This document shows, one piece after another, positions 33,253-41,538 of a DNA stretch of 64,000 nucleotides (position 1 is its first letter; each line of letters opens with the position of its first letter). Source of the stretch: Stutzerimonas stutzeri. Its GTDB lineage: Bacteria > Pseudomonadota > Gammaproteobacteria > Pseudomonadales > Pseudomonadaceae. A model generated the notes under the pieces. The model did no database searches. It was given only the letters and a program-made list of their open reading frames with translations, and was not told the DNA's origin. The position numbers and the translations under genes were made by a program. The stretch covers positions 1 through 64,000 of the forward strand of contig NZ_JAMOIC010000001.1 in assembly GCF_024448895.1 (NCBI RefSeq). Direction: 5' to 3'.

Positions 33253-34055
33253 CTCGCCCGTTATTTGCCGCCCTCGCCCTTATGGTCAGTATGTCGCTTC
33301 AGGCTGCTACTGAGGTGATTCCGCTGAAATTCAGAATGGCCGAGGATGTTCTGCCAATCGCCCAATCCGTTGTGGGCGACCAGGGCAGGATAAACGCGTA
33401 CGGCAATCAGCTGATCGTTAATGCGCCTGCCTCGGTCATCAGCGAACTACGCGATGTACTGGCTCAACTTGATAACGAACCTAGACAGTTGCTGATCAGC
33501 GTCGACACCCAGAACTCCGCCGACGGAGGCTCCAGCGGGTACAGTGTTGACGGTTCAGCTCGTGCAGGTGACGTCGAGGTGCAGTCGGGACGCGGCGAGA
33601 AGAACGGGCGTGACCAGGTACGTGTCATTCGGCGTAGCACGACCAGCCAGGGCAGCGGTGTGCAACAGGTACAGGCAACGGAGGGCTACCCAGCCCTCAT
33701 TCAGGTGGGCCAGAATGTACCAATCACCACGAGCGGCACCGATGGATACGGTCAGATCTATCAGCAGACTCAGTTCCGGGATGTCACTCGCGGGTTCTAT
33801 GCGACTGCCACGATTCATGGTGATCAGGTGCAAGTCACCATCAGCAGTCATCAGGACCGCATCAGCTCCTCGCGCCCGGGTGCCATCGATATCCAGGGAA
33901 CAGATACCCGCGTACGGGGACGCCTCGGAGAGTGGATTTCACTCGGCGGCGTCGATGAAAGTGCCAGTTCAAACCAGAGCGGTACGCTACGGAGCTATTC
34001 AACCCAGGGTCGCCAGGACCTTTCACTACGACTGAAAGTAGACACGCTGAATTAG
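33249..34055 (+). CDS. Secreted secretin-N-domain-like protein (NolW-like)
   Basis: A 268-residue exported protein. The signal peptide is MTRPLFAALALMVSMSLQA, then EVIPLKFRMAEDVLPIAQS and LIVNAPASVISELRDVLAQL, the two halves of a secretin/TonB short N-terminal (NolW-type) domain. The remainder is a Gly/Ser-rich linker and a beta-rich part (TRGFYATATIHGDQVQVTIS), resembling the secretin beta-domain entry but too short to form a pore. It is the last gene of the roxA operon. Role unknown. Confidence 0.75.
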   Translation: MTRPLFAALALMVSMSLQAATEVIPLKFRMAEDVLPIAQSVVGDQGRINAYGNQLIVNAPASVISELRDVLAQLDNEPRQLLISVDTQNSADGGSSGYSVDGSARAGDVEVQSGRGEKNGRDQVRVIRRSTTSQGSGVQQVQATEGYPALIQVGQNVPITTSGTDGYGQIYQQTQFRDVTRGFYATATIHGDQVQVTISSHQDRISSSRPGAIDIQGTDTRVRGRLGEWISLGGVDESASSNQSGTLRSYSTQGRQDLSLRLKVDTLN

Positions 34056-34562
34056 AAAAGTTCTATGCCTGAGCGTCTCGCTGCGAAAAATGTAGTGCCG
34101 TAAAAAAAGCACTACAAAACATTTGACGAACCCTTTTAGCCGGCGCATCATGGCCCCGCTCCCGCTAACCAGGGGCCCTGGAAAGGGCTTCCGGATCGCA
34201 CTCAGCCAACCAGCAGAGGCGTTCCGTGACTGTACTGCCCACAAGGCGGACTGACGAGGTTGCGACTGGAACGAGTCGTCCTGAGGGACGGGGAAGCGAT
34301 TAGCGCATCAGCTCGAGACATCAGTCTGCTGAATCACACAACGGCCCGTGCCGCTGCGTGCAGGAATGCCACGATCATTCCACAGCTAGCCAAGTCCCTT
34401 GCGGTCGTGATAGCACACCCCTCCTCTCCTTGGTCAATCCTCGTCTCCGGTCGGTATTTCGACTCTCTGCCACGTGTTGCCCGCATCATCAGCGCAAGCA
34501 CGTAGGTTTTAGTGGGAACAGTCGGCGCTCAACCAAACACGAATTTTTTGAAGGATTGACCC
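34056..34562. other. Long leader region of aceA
   Basis: About 500 bases with no supported gene; the short open frames here have no ribosome binding site or recognisable product. It contains the palindrome at 34091-34116 described separately, then a TTGACG at 34123-34128 that could be a -35 box, though no good -10 follows. If transcription starts near there, aceA has a leader of some 400 bases. Confidence 0.5.
34091..34116. promoter_or_regulatory. TGTAGT/ACTACA palindrome, possible RccR operator of aceA
   Basis: A perfect 8-bp inverted repeat TGTAGTGC/GCACTACA separated by an A-rich 10-base spacer. RccR, an RpiR-type regulator of carbon metabolism in Pseudomonas, is reported to bind TGTAGT/ACTACA half-sites upstream of glyoxylate-shunt genes including aceA (from memory). 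The half-site match and the downstream gene agree; the distance to the start codon (about 450 bases) is long. It could also be a simple hairpin. Confidence 0.5.
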
Positions 34563-36158
34563 ATGTCCGCTTATCAAAACGACATCAAGGCCGTTGCCGC
34601 TCTGAAAGAAGCAGCTGGAAGCAGCTGGAGCGCTATCAACCCTGAGTCCGTAGCTCGTATGCGTGCTCAGAACCGCTTCAAGACTGGTCTGGAGATCGCT
34701 CAGTACACAGCCGATATCATGCGCAAAGACATGGCTGAGTACGACGCCGACACTTCTGTATACACCCAGTCACTGGGTTGCTGGCACGGCTTCATTGGTC
34801 AGCAGAAGATGATCTCCATCAAGAAGCATCTGAAGACGACCAACAAGCGTTACCTCTACCTTTCGGGTTGGATGGTCGCTGCGCTGCGCTCCGAGTTCGG
34901 CCCATTGCCGGACCAGTCCATGCACGAGAAGACTGCTGTTTCCGACCTGATCGAAGAGCTTTACACCTTCCTGCGTCAGGCTGATAGCCGCGAACTGGAC
35001 CTGCTGTTCACCGCCATGGACGCCGCTCGCGAAGCAGGCGACAGCGCCAAGGCTGCTGAAATTCAGAACCAGATCGACAACTACGAAACTCATATCGTCC
35101 CGATCATCGCCGACATCGACGCTGGCTTTGGTAACCCAGAAGCCACCTACCTGCTTGCCAAGCGCATGATCGAAGCTGGCGCTTGCTGCATCCAGATCGA
35201 GAATCAGGTTTCTGATGAAAAGCAGTGCGGACACCAGGACGGTAAAGTGACCGTTCCGCACGCCGACTTCCTCGCCAAGATCGCTGCTGTTCGCTATGCC
35301 TTCCTCGAGCTGGGCATCGACAACGGCGTCATCGTTGCTCGTACCGATTCCCTGGGAGCCGGCCTGACCAAGCAGATCGCCGTGACTAAAGAGCCAGGCG
35401 ACCTGGGCGACCAATACAACTCCTTCCTCGATTGCGAAGAAATCACCGAAGCCGAACTGGGCAACGGCGACGTCGTGATCAAGCGCGAAGGCAAGTTGCT
35501 GCGTCCGAAGCGTCTGCCAAGCAACCTGTTCCAGTTCCGGAAAGACACTGGTGAAGCGCGCTGCGTACTTGACTGCATCACCTCCCTGCAGAACGGTGCC
35601 GATCTGCTGTGGATCGAAACTGAGAAGCCTCACGTGGGTCAGATCGCGGCGATGGTTGACGAGATCCGCAAGACTATTCCGGATGCCAAGCTGGTCTACA
35701 ACAACAGCCCGTCCTTTAACTGGACGCTCAATTTCCGCCAGCAGGTATTCGACGCTTTCGCTGCCGAAGGCAAAGATGTGTCCTCCTACGACCGCGCCAA
35801 GCTGATGAGCGTCGAGTACGACGAAACCGAACTGGCCCAGGTTGCAGACGAGAAAATCCGCACTTTCCAGCGGGATGGTTCGGCTCACGCCGGCATCTTC
35901 CACCACCTGATCACCCTGCCGACCTACCACACTGCCGCGCTGTCCACCGACAACCTGGCGAAAGGTTACTTCGCAGACCAGGGCATGCTGGCCTACGTCA
36001 AAGGTGTTCAGCGTCAGGAACTGCGTCAGGGCATCGCCTGCGTCAAGCACCAGAACATGGCTGGCTCCGACATCGGCGACAACCATAAAGAGTACTTCGC
36101 AGGCGAAGCGGCTCTGAAGGCAAGCGGTAAAGACAACACCATGAACCAGTTCCACTAA
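34563..36158 (+). CDS. aceA: Isocitrate lyase
   Basis: A 531-residue enzyme splitting isocitrate into glyoxylate and succinate. It is of the long pseudomonad class rather than the 430-residue E. coli type. The catalytic cysteine loop is DEKQCGHQDGKV, with LGCWHGFIGQQKM, PIIADIDAGFGNPEATYLLA and SLGAGLTKQIAVTKEPGDLG also typical. AAGGATTGACCC precedes the ATG. It competes with icd and idh for isocitrate, and with ppsA/ppsR it supports growth on acetate or fatty acids. Codon use is strongly biased to CTG/GAC/AAG, consistent with high expression. Confidence 0.97.
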   Translation: MSAYQNDIKAVAALKEAAGSSWSAINPESVARMRAQNRFKTGLEIAQYTADIMRKDMAEYDADTSVYTQSLGCWHGFIGQQKMISIKKHLKTTNKRYLYLSGWMVAALRSEFGPLPDQSMHEKTAVSDLIEELYTFLRQADSRELDLLFTAMDAAREAGDSAKAAEIQNQIDNYETHIVPIIADIDAGFGNPEATYLLAKRMIEAGACCIQIENQVSDEKQCGHQDGKVTVPHADFLAKIAAVRYAFLELGIDNGVIVARTDSLGAGLTKQIAVTKEPGDLGDQYNSFLDCEEITEAELGNGDVVIKREGKLLRPKRLPSNLFQFRKDTGEARCVLDCITSLQNGADLLWIETEKPHVGQIAAMVDEIRKTIPDAKLVYNNSPSFNWTLNFRQQVFDAFAAEGKDVSSYDRAKLMSVEYDETELAQVADEKIRTFQRDGSAHAGIFHHLITLPTYHTAALSTDNLAKGYFADQGMLAYVKGVQRQELRQGIACVKHQNMAGSDIGDNHKEYFAGEAALKASGKDNTMNQFH

Positions 36159-36223
36159 AAGCTGGTCACGATCTGGGTGATGAAGCCCAGGTCGTTCAAA
36201 CAGATGTCCAGGCATCTGATCTA

Positions 36224-36257
36224 AAAGCTGCTCTTACCTAAGAGCAGCTTTTTTTTT
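36224..36257 (+). terminator. Intrinsic terminator of aceA
   Basis: A long stem AAAGCTGCTCTTA/TAAGAGCAGCTTT is followed by nine T residues. Confidence 0.93.
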
Positions 36258-36361
36258 GCTTTGTATTAGCGTGTAGCACGTAAGCTAGCTCGAGGGCCAG
36301 CACGCCCCACGGAACTGCTACGGTGTCGAACCCTGCCGGCAATTCAGACGGGACGGCGCGA

Positions 36362-36799
36362 CTACATCAACCAGCATGACCCACACGAACAACAAACTGA
36401 GCCCAGGCTCTGCCTGGGGCTAAGGCCTGCGCCCGCATAACGCGATTGACCTCGGGTCTGTATCAGGCTCATGGGCCTCGCTTCGAGCCAGACCTCCAAC
36501 CACGTATCTACGGTCGGTACATATAAGCGTCGTCTGCGTATCAATTGGGTGATAAACGAGCTTTCGCATACCAGTTCCCCAGTCGTTTTGTTCCTCGCCT
36601 CAACATAAGGTAGGGATACAGATGGTTCAGCACTGATACCGGGTAGAGACGTCTGCCCTGATTCATCACCGAGCGCCTCGTCACGTATAAGCAGGTCAGC
36701 GATACCCTTGAAGACTGCTGATGGCTGAATGCTGAATGGCTGGGAAAGGTTGCTGAAGCCTACTGTTGAGAAAGGGTCATCGGGTGGACTTGATTTCAT
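36362..36799 (-). CDS. Possible orphan protein between aceA and oprF
   Basis: A 145-residue reading frame starting MKSSPPDDPFSTVGFSNLSQ with AGGG a few bases upstream. It has no signal peptide or membrane helix. The middle part (LIRRRRLYVPTVDTWLEVWL) looks protein-like, while the Cys-rich end (SVCCSCGSCWLM) does not. Codon use is less GC-biased than its neighbours. No family recognised. It begins just past the oprF terminator and has no obvious promoter. It may be a lineage-specific gene or chance. Confidence 0.4.
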   Translation of the reverse strand: MKSSPPDDPFSTVGFSNLSQPFSIQPSAVFKGIADLLIRDEALGDESGQTSLPGISAEPSVSLPYVEARNKTTGELVCESSFITQLIRRRRLYVPTVDTWLEVWLEARPMSLIQTRGQSRYAGAGLSPRQSLGSVCCSCGSCWLM

Positions 36800-36820
36800 T
36801 AACCCTAAATAAAAATATGC

Positions 36821-36858
36821 AAAAAAAATCCGACACCACATTGGTATCGGATTTTTTT
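36821..36858. terminator. Terminator of oprF (bidirectional)
   Basis: The stem ATCCGACACCA/TGGTATCGGAT (one mismatch) is flanked by A8 on the left and T7 on the right, giving U-tracts on both strands, 66 bases beyond the oprF stop. Confidence 0.9.
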
Positions 36859-36924
36859 GCCCAGCTCAGGCAGTCGCTAACTTATAGCGACCGCCTGCAA
36901 GCGGTCTAGAGCATCGAGTACGGA

Positions 36925-37917
36925 TTAACGTACCTGTGCTTCGACTTCCGCTTCAACACGACGGTTAACCTGACGGCCTTCCTCGGTGTTGTTATCAGCT
37001 ACCGGACGGCTTTCGCCATAACCGACAGAGTCAACGCGCTGGCTTTCAACACCATACTGGTTGACCAGAACTTCACGGACAGCCTGAGCGCGACGCTCGG
37101 ACAGGCGCTGGTTGTACTGGTCGGTACCTACCGAGTCAGTATGACCTTCGACCGTGGTATTGGTCTGAGGATACTGCTGCATGAAGTCTGCGAGGTTCTT
37201 GATATCGCTATAGCTTTCCTGGCGAACCTGAGCTTTGTCGAAATCGAACTTCACATCTAGCTCAACGCGAACCAATTCTGGTTCTGGCTCTGGCTCGTTG
37301 TCTACCATCGGAGCGGGAGCTGGCTCAGGAGTCGGCTCAACTTGTGCAACCTGCTGCTGAGCGCCACCACCGAAGTTCAGACCGACGCCTACGCCAGCCA
37401 TCCACTCGCCTTCGTCAGCATCGATGTTGTACATCCCATCAACGCTTGCCTTGGCAAAGAAGTTTTCGGTGAAGTAATACTTCACACCAGTTCCGATGTT
37501 AGCGAAGGTGCTGCGATCACGACCACCGCGGGCGGCTTGACCAATGCTCTGATGAGCAGCGCCTGCCGAAACGTAGGGGCGCAGGCCGACACCTGGCTGA
37601 CCGAAATGATAAGCAGCGTCGAGAGAAGTCAGGCTGCCCTTGATGTTCTTGTGACCGCCCGCGCCAACAGGCTCACGGGACGTCAGGTCGTGGTATTCGC
37701 CGTACGACAGACCAAGCGAAACGTCGTCGGTCAGGAAGTAGCTGACGCCAGCTCCGTACAGCTCGCCGTCACGCTGAACGTCGCGAGAGCTATCGGTAAA
37801 ATAATGTTTACCGAACGCTTCAACTTCTACTGCGCCTTGGCCTTGAGCCATCGCATTCAGAGAATTAGCAGCAACCAATGAGCTAATTACAACGCCCAAA
37901 GTGTTTTTAAGTTTCAT
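36925..37917 (-). CDS. oprF: Major outer-membrane porin OprF (OmpA family)
   Basis: A 330-residue OmpA-like porin that links the outer membrane to peptidoglycan and forms a slow general porin. The signal peptide is about residues 1-24 (ending NAMAQ). Residues 25-180 form the beta-barrel (FGKHYFTDSSRDVQRDGELY, KYYFTENFFAKASVDGMYN). A Pro/Glu hinge follows (EPTPEPAPAPMV, then EPEPEPE). The OmpA_C domain carries KFDFDKAQVR, VEGHTDSVGTDQYNQRLSER and GYGESRPVADN, with the Asp and Arg that hold diaminopimelate. It contains no cysteine at all, unlike P. aeruginosa OprF, which has two disulfides between barrel and hinge. It is preceded by sigX on the same strand. Confidence 0.96.
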   Translation of the reverse strand: MKLKNTLGVVISSLVAANSLNAMAQGQGAVEVEAFGKHYFTDSSRDVQRDGELYGAGVSYFLTDDVSLGLSYGEYHDLTSREPVGAGGHKNIKGSLTSLDAAYHFGQPGVGLRPYVSAGAAHQSIGQAARGGRDRSTFANIGTGVKYYFTENFFAKASVDGMYNIDADEGEWMAGVGVGLNFGGGAQQQVAQVEPTPEPAPAPMVDNEPEPEPELVRVELDVKFDFDKAQVRQESYSDIKNLADFMQQYPQTNTTVEGHTDSVGTDQYNQRLSERRAQAVREVLVNQYGVESQRVDSVGYGESRPVADNNTEEGRQVNRRVEAEVEAQVR

Positions 37918-38016
37918 CCGTAAATCCCCATCTGGTGGTGAGTATCAGAACAATCTAAGGAAACCGGCTGTCTGTAGGCCCAAGCTGTTCGCTATCCATA
38001 GGACAGCTTAATGCCG

Positions 38017-38607
38017 TTAAGTTTCAGTGATTCCCGAAAATTTTTCGCGTAATTTATCCAGGGCACGCTTGTAGCGCATCTTCGTTGCGCTTAGTCCCAT
38101 GTGCATGATGTCGGCAATTTCCTGAAACTCCAGTTCCGCTACAAAGCGAAGAACAAGAATTTCCCGATCAATCTGGTTCACATGAACCAGCCATTTGTCT
38201 AGCGCCGGCTTTTCCTCGAGACTAGGAGCCTTTTCTTCCAACGCTTCTTCAACCGGCTCCAAGCTGAGCGCATCAAGTAAACGGCGTTTACGACGCTCTT
38301 TCCGATACTGAGTAATGCATTCATTGTACGTGATGCTGTACAGCCATGTCTTAAACTTAGATTTTCCTTCGAAGTTCTTAAGGCCATACAAAACCTTCAA
38401 CATCACTTCCTGACAAACATCATCTGCGTCTCGGTCGTTTCCCAAGTAACGCGCGCACACGTTGAATAGTGTGCGTTGATAACGACGCATCAGCTCTTCA
38501 TAAGCGCGAGTTATATGAAATAGTTCAGCATGAGCTCGCTGCACCAGCTCCTCATCGGACAGCTGGCGTGGGTCGTAGCTCATGGTGGGCGGATGGGCTT
38601 TAGTCAA
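38017..38607 (-). CDS. sigX: ECF sigma factor SigX
   Basis: A 196-residue extracytoplasmic-function sigma factor. Region 2 runs EELMRRYQRTLFNVCARYLG, NDRDADDVCQEVMLKVLYGL, then KFKTWLYSITYNECITQYRK. Region 4 is DREILVLRFVAELEFQEIAD followed by IMHMGLSATKMRYKRALDKL. No anti-sigma gene adjoins it. SigX in Pseudomonas controls oprF, fatty-acid synthesis and membrane fluidity and is activated through CmpX/CfrX-type envelope cues. I choose the TTG at 38607, giving the family's 196 residues and a GAAAGCG site upstream; an ATG at 38583 has no ribosome binding site. Confidence 0.92.
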   Translation of the reverse strand: MTKAHPPTMSYDPRQLSDEELVQRAHAELFHITRAYEELMRRYQRTLFNVCARYLGNDRDADDVCQEVMLKVLYGLKNFEGKSKFKTWLYSITYNECITQYRKERRKRRLLDALSLEPVEEALEEKAPSLEEKPALDKWLVHVNQIDREILVLRFVAELEFQEIADIMHMGLSATKMRYKRALDKLREKFSGITET

Positions 38608-38689
38608 GACGCTTTCGAACCGGCAATAGTCGTGGCGGCCGTTCGCGGTATCCCGCAAAAGGGGCGGCGCACTTTAACAGATCCCCGGC

Positions 38690-39514
38690 CTATCGGCTGC
38701 CTACACGCTGTTCAAGCAGCACTCTATTTGCAATCGAAACCAGCTCACCTTCGTCTGTGAGCAGCAACGTCTTGGCCGTACCGATTTCTTCAATGACGCC
38801 TTCAATCCCTTCCAGGCGAACCCTCTGCCCGACTTCATAGAGCTCACGCACATAGATCCCGGCGAGAATCTGGCTGACAAGCCCACGGCTACCCAGGCCA
38901 AGCGCCAAGGCAACCGCCAGGCCCACTGAGATCAACGCTATCGCGATGACGTAGTTGAGCAGCTCGGTTTTCACCTCGAGCTGACCGATCGCCACGGAGA
39001 TGATGATGATGATCACCAGGCCCTGAGCAATACGACCAAGCCCACTCGCGTATTCGAGGCCTACGCTCTCTGCAGCGCCTCGCACCAGCCCATTGACCAA
39101 CTGGGCTAGCAGTATGCCTACCAGCAGTATCAGACCCGCGCCAAACACCTTGGGTACGTACAACGCCAGCATATCGAGCGTGGCCGATACCCGCGCAAGG
39201 CCAAGGGACTCAGCCGCAGATACCAGGAAGATCAGCAGTACGAACCAATAAACGATCTTGCCAAGCAGTGCCGACACTGGAGCGCGAATACCCGCCCGCG
39301 CCAGCATCTTCGTTACTCCAGTTCCAGCTACAAGACGATCGAGCCCGACTTTGGCGAGAACTTTGGATAGGAGAGTGTCCAGTAATTTGGCGACCACAAA
39401 ACCAATTGCAACGACCAGCAATGCACCAAACAGACGGGGAATGAATGCCGCAATAGGTGCCCAGAGTGCGCTCATTGCACCCAGAAAACTCTGGCTCCAG
39501 GGGTCCAGTTCCAT
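38690..39514 (-). CDS. cmpX: Mechanosensitive-channel-like membrane protein CmpX
   Basis: A 274-residue inner-membrane protein with about five hydrophobic segments (PRLFGALLVVAIGFVVAKLL, KIVYWFVLLIFLVSAAESLG, and others) and a C-terminal small soluble beta domain (RVRLEGIEGVIEEIGTAKTL) like the MscS middle domain. The pore-helix-like Gly/Ala pattern ISVGLAVALALGLGSRG is present. In P. aeruginosa cmpX lies next to sigX and affects SigX activity and membrane fluidity. Two bases separate it from the upstream cfrX. Confidence 0.9.
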   Translation of the reverse strand: MELDPWSQSFLGAMSALWAPIAAFIPRLFGALLVVAIGFVVAKLLDTLLSKVLAKVGLDRLVAGTGVTKMLARAGIRAPVSALLGKIVYWFVLLIFLVSAAESLGLARVSATLDMLALYVPKVFGAGLILLVGILLAQLVNGLVRGAAESVGLEYASGLGRIAQGLVIIIIISVAIGQLEVKTELLNYVIAIALISVGLAVALALGLGSRGLVSQILAGIYVRELYEVGQRVRLEGIEGVIEEIGTAKTLLLTDEGELVSIANRVLLEQRVGSR

Positions 39515-39516
39515 GA

Positions 39517-39756
39517 TCAGTTGGCCTTATTGAAAGAAGTACGAGAGCGTGTGCGACGCGTGGCTACCGAAGCATTTGGTGCGCTGCTGAGGGCAATGAG
39601 CACGGCCTGCAGCCAGTGGCCCATCAAGCCGAAAAGGTCACCGGCACCAACCTGACGATTAGCGGTTTTGAGTACGCGATCCAGCCGCGCATCGTCATGA
39701 CGCGCCGAGTGCGTGTTAAGCATGTCCCGCAGGGATTCTTCAAAGGGATCGTGCAT
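39517..39756 (-). CDS. cfrX: Small conserved protein CfrX
   Basis: A 79-residue cytoplasmic protein conserved at this position in Pseudomonas (cmaX-cfrX-cmpX-sigX-oprF). The body DPFEESLRDMLNTHSARHDD, then ARLDRVLKTANRQVGAGDLF, is helical, with a short hydrophobic stretch HWLQAVLIALSSA that could associate with the membrane. The basic tail is RRTRSRTSF. No known catalytic motif. Its stop is two bases before the cmpX start, so both are one transcript. Confidence 0.85.
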   Translation of the reverse strand: MHDPFEESLRDMLNTHSARHDDARLDRVLKTANRQVGAGDLFGLMGHWLQAVLIALSSAPNASVATRRTRSRTSFNKAN

Positions 39757-39809
39757 GTCTACCTCGCAAACAGTGTGACTCTGACGGCATAGCTGTCGGA
39801 GTAGTCACA

Positions 39810-40802
39810 TCAAACCCATTTCAAACGACGGAAAATCCACCACTGGAATGCAGCGACCGCAGCAATGAGCGCGCATGCGACCACAAACCCATAGGGGTTT
39901 TCCGATCCTGGGATTCCCCCGACGTTGATCCCGAGAAGCCCGGTAAGGAAACTCATCGGAAGAAAGAAGCCTGTGATAATGCCCAGCAGGTACATAGTCC
40001 TGTTCATACGCTCGCGCATTCGCCTTTCTTCCGCTTCGAGCACAAGATTGACTCGCTCCCTAACTAGTTCCAGCTCCTCAAGGTAGCGGATAAGCCGATT
40101 GCTCAGCTCATTCCAGTAATCGGTGTCGTCATCGACGAACCAGGGCAAATGGTTACGGGTCAACTGACCGTAAATCTCGCGCTGTGGCAGTAGGAATCGC
40201 CGAAGCCCAGCAGCCTGTCGCCTGAGCGATAAAAGCTTATCCTGAGGCGGTGTGTAGCGATCATCAGCTTCCACGCGATCTTCTTCGCCATCCACCTTCT
40301 CGGTAAGAACTGCAACCAGCTCATCTACCCGCTCGGTCAATGCGTCCGCCAGGCCTAGCAGGACCTCCGAAGCAGTTTTCGGGCCGATGCCGGCCTCCAG
40401 CAACTGGATCACCACCTCCGTCGAGCGCAGCGGACGCAGGCGAAGCGAAATGACTCGTTTTGCACTGGCAAATACCCGCAGTGAGACCATGTCTTCTGGT
40501 TCGGCGTCAGGGTTCAAGTTGACGCCACGCAGAAACAGGAGCAGCTCATCATCCGGCAACGTAAGGACACGTGGACGCGTATTTTCCTCGAGCAGCACGT
40601 CGCACGCGAACGCAGTCAAGCCGCTCTGCTTCCGGAGCCATTCGCGCGCCTGTGCGTGGCTGCGATCCCAGTGCAACCACAGGCTCTCATAGTCTTCGAG
40701 CCTCAAAGAAGGCAGCTCAGCAGCGCCAACACGGCGGGCTCCGCCCTGGCCATCGAGGACGAGGGCATGCAAGAGACCCGAGTAGGTCATTTCTTCAGGC
40801 AA
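39810..40802 (-). CDS. cmaX: CorA/ZntB-family transporter CmaX
   Basis: A 330-residue CorA-superfamily protein: a large N-terminal cytoplasmic domain, a long stalk helix (about 225-265, ELVRERVNLVLEAEERRMRE), and two C-terminal membrane helices. The pore motif is GIN (in FLTGLLGINVGGIPG), as in ZntB, instead of the GMN of Mg2+-selective CorA. So the substrate may be zinc or another divalent ion. The start is a TTG at 40802 with AGAGGT upstream, or an ATG four codons later. It leads the cfrX-cmpX-sigX-oprF cluster. Confidence 0.9.
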   Translation of the reverse strand: MPEEMTYSGLLHALVLDGQGGARRVGAAELPSLRLEDYESLWLHWDRSHAQAREWLRKQSGLTAFACDVLLEENTRPRVLTLPDDELLLFLRGVNLNPDAEPEDMVSLRVFASAKRVISLRLRPLRSTEVVIQLLEAGIGPKTASEVLLGLADALTERVDELVAVLTEKVDGEEDRVEADDRYTPPQDKLLSLRRQAAGLRRFLLPQREIYGQLTRNHLPWFVDDDTDYWNELSNRLIRYLEELELVRERVNLVLEAEERRMRERMNRTMYLLGIITGFFLPMSFLTGLLGINVGGIPGSENPYGFVVACALIAAVAAFQWWIFRRLKWV

Positions 40803-40826
40803 GACCAGCTACCTCTTCCAAATCGC

Positions 40827-40852
40827 AAAAAAGCCCGGCGTGGCCGGGCTTG
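40827..40852 (-). terminator. Intrinsic terminator of rraA
   Basis: On the minus strand the stem AAGCCCGGC/GCCGGGCTT with a 3-base loop is followed by TTTTTT, 20 bases past the rraA stop. Confidence 0.9.
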
Positions 40853-40871
40853 TGAACCGCGAAACGCATGT

Positions 40872-41360
40872 TCAGGCGGGCATTTTCAACTGCTCTGGAG
40901 AGACGATGATGCCGTTGTTATCCGCATATACATACTCACCAGGGCGGAACGTAACGCCGCAAAAGGTCACCGCAACATTAAGGTCGCCAACTCCACGTTT
41001 GTCGGTTTTCATTGGGTGAGTAGCCAGCGCTTGCACGCCTAACTCGGTCTGGGCGATGACATCGACGTCACGAATGCAGCCGTAAATCACCAACCCTTCC
41101 CAGCCATTTCGTGCGGCCTTCTCTGCAAGCATGTCGCCCAGCAGCGCACGCCGCAAAGAGCCACCACCATCGACCACCAGCACCTTGCCTGTACCGTCAG
41201 TGTCAACCTGCTCCTTGACCAGCGAATTGTCTTCGAAACACTTGATGGTCACGATCTCGCCGCCAAACGAATCTCGGCCACCGAAGTTACTGAAGATGGG
41301 TTCCACCACCTGAACCAGGTCTGGATAGGTGTCGCACAAGTCTGGGGTGACGTATTGCAT
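40872..41360 (-). CDS. rraA: RraA-family protein (regulator of RNase E / 4-hydroxy-4-methyl-2-oxoglutarate aldolase fold)
   Basis: A 162-residue protein of the RraA/MenG-like family. Key segments: [40 protein letters not shown] and [20 protein letters not shown]. In E. coli RraA inhibits RNase E; other members are class II aldolases using the Gly-x-x-x-Arg-Asp segment (GCIRDVD is present). The short length and C-terminal [20 protein letters not shown] fit RraA. Which of the two activities applies cannot be settled by sequence. Confidence 0.92.
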   Translation of the reverse strand: MQYVTPDLCDTYPDLVQVVEPIFSNFGGRDSFGGEIVTIKCFEDNSLVKEQVDTDGTGKVLVVDGGGSLRRALLGDMLAEKAARNGWEGLVIYGCIRDVDVIAQTELGVQALATHPMKTDKRGVGDLNVAVTFCGVTFRPGEYVYADNNGIIVSPEQLKMPA

Positions 41361-41508
41361 GAGAAATCTCCTTGAGGCGAACCACGTTCAGAACCAGGAA
41401 CTCGATTGACGGAAATAAGACCGCCCCGATCGCGATATCCGACGAAATGCTGGGTGATGCTCTGGCCGGTACGCATCAACAGCGCAGGTAGATTGCGCAT
41501 AAACACGA

Positions 41509-41525
41509 AAGGGCTTAGCGCCCTT
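41509..41525 (-). terminator. Weak terminator after ppsA
   Basis: A 6-bp stem AAGGGC/GCCCTT with a 5-base loop, 14 bases past the ppsA stop on the minus strand, is followed by TCGTGTTT. Confidence 0.55.
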
Positions 41526-41538
41526 CCGTGCCTAGTGG

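Noticed and set aside
34770-36215. A 481-codon open frame on the minus strand
   Set aside because: Antisense of the highly biased aceA gene, which explains the absence of stops.
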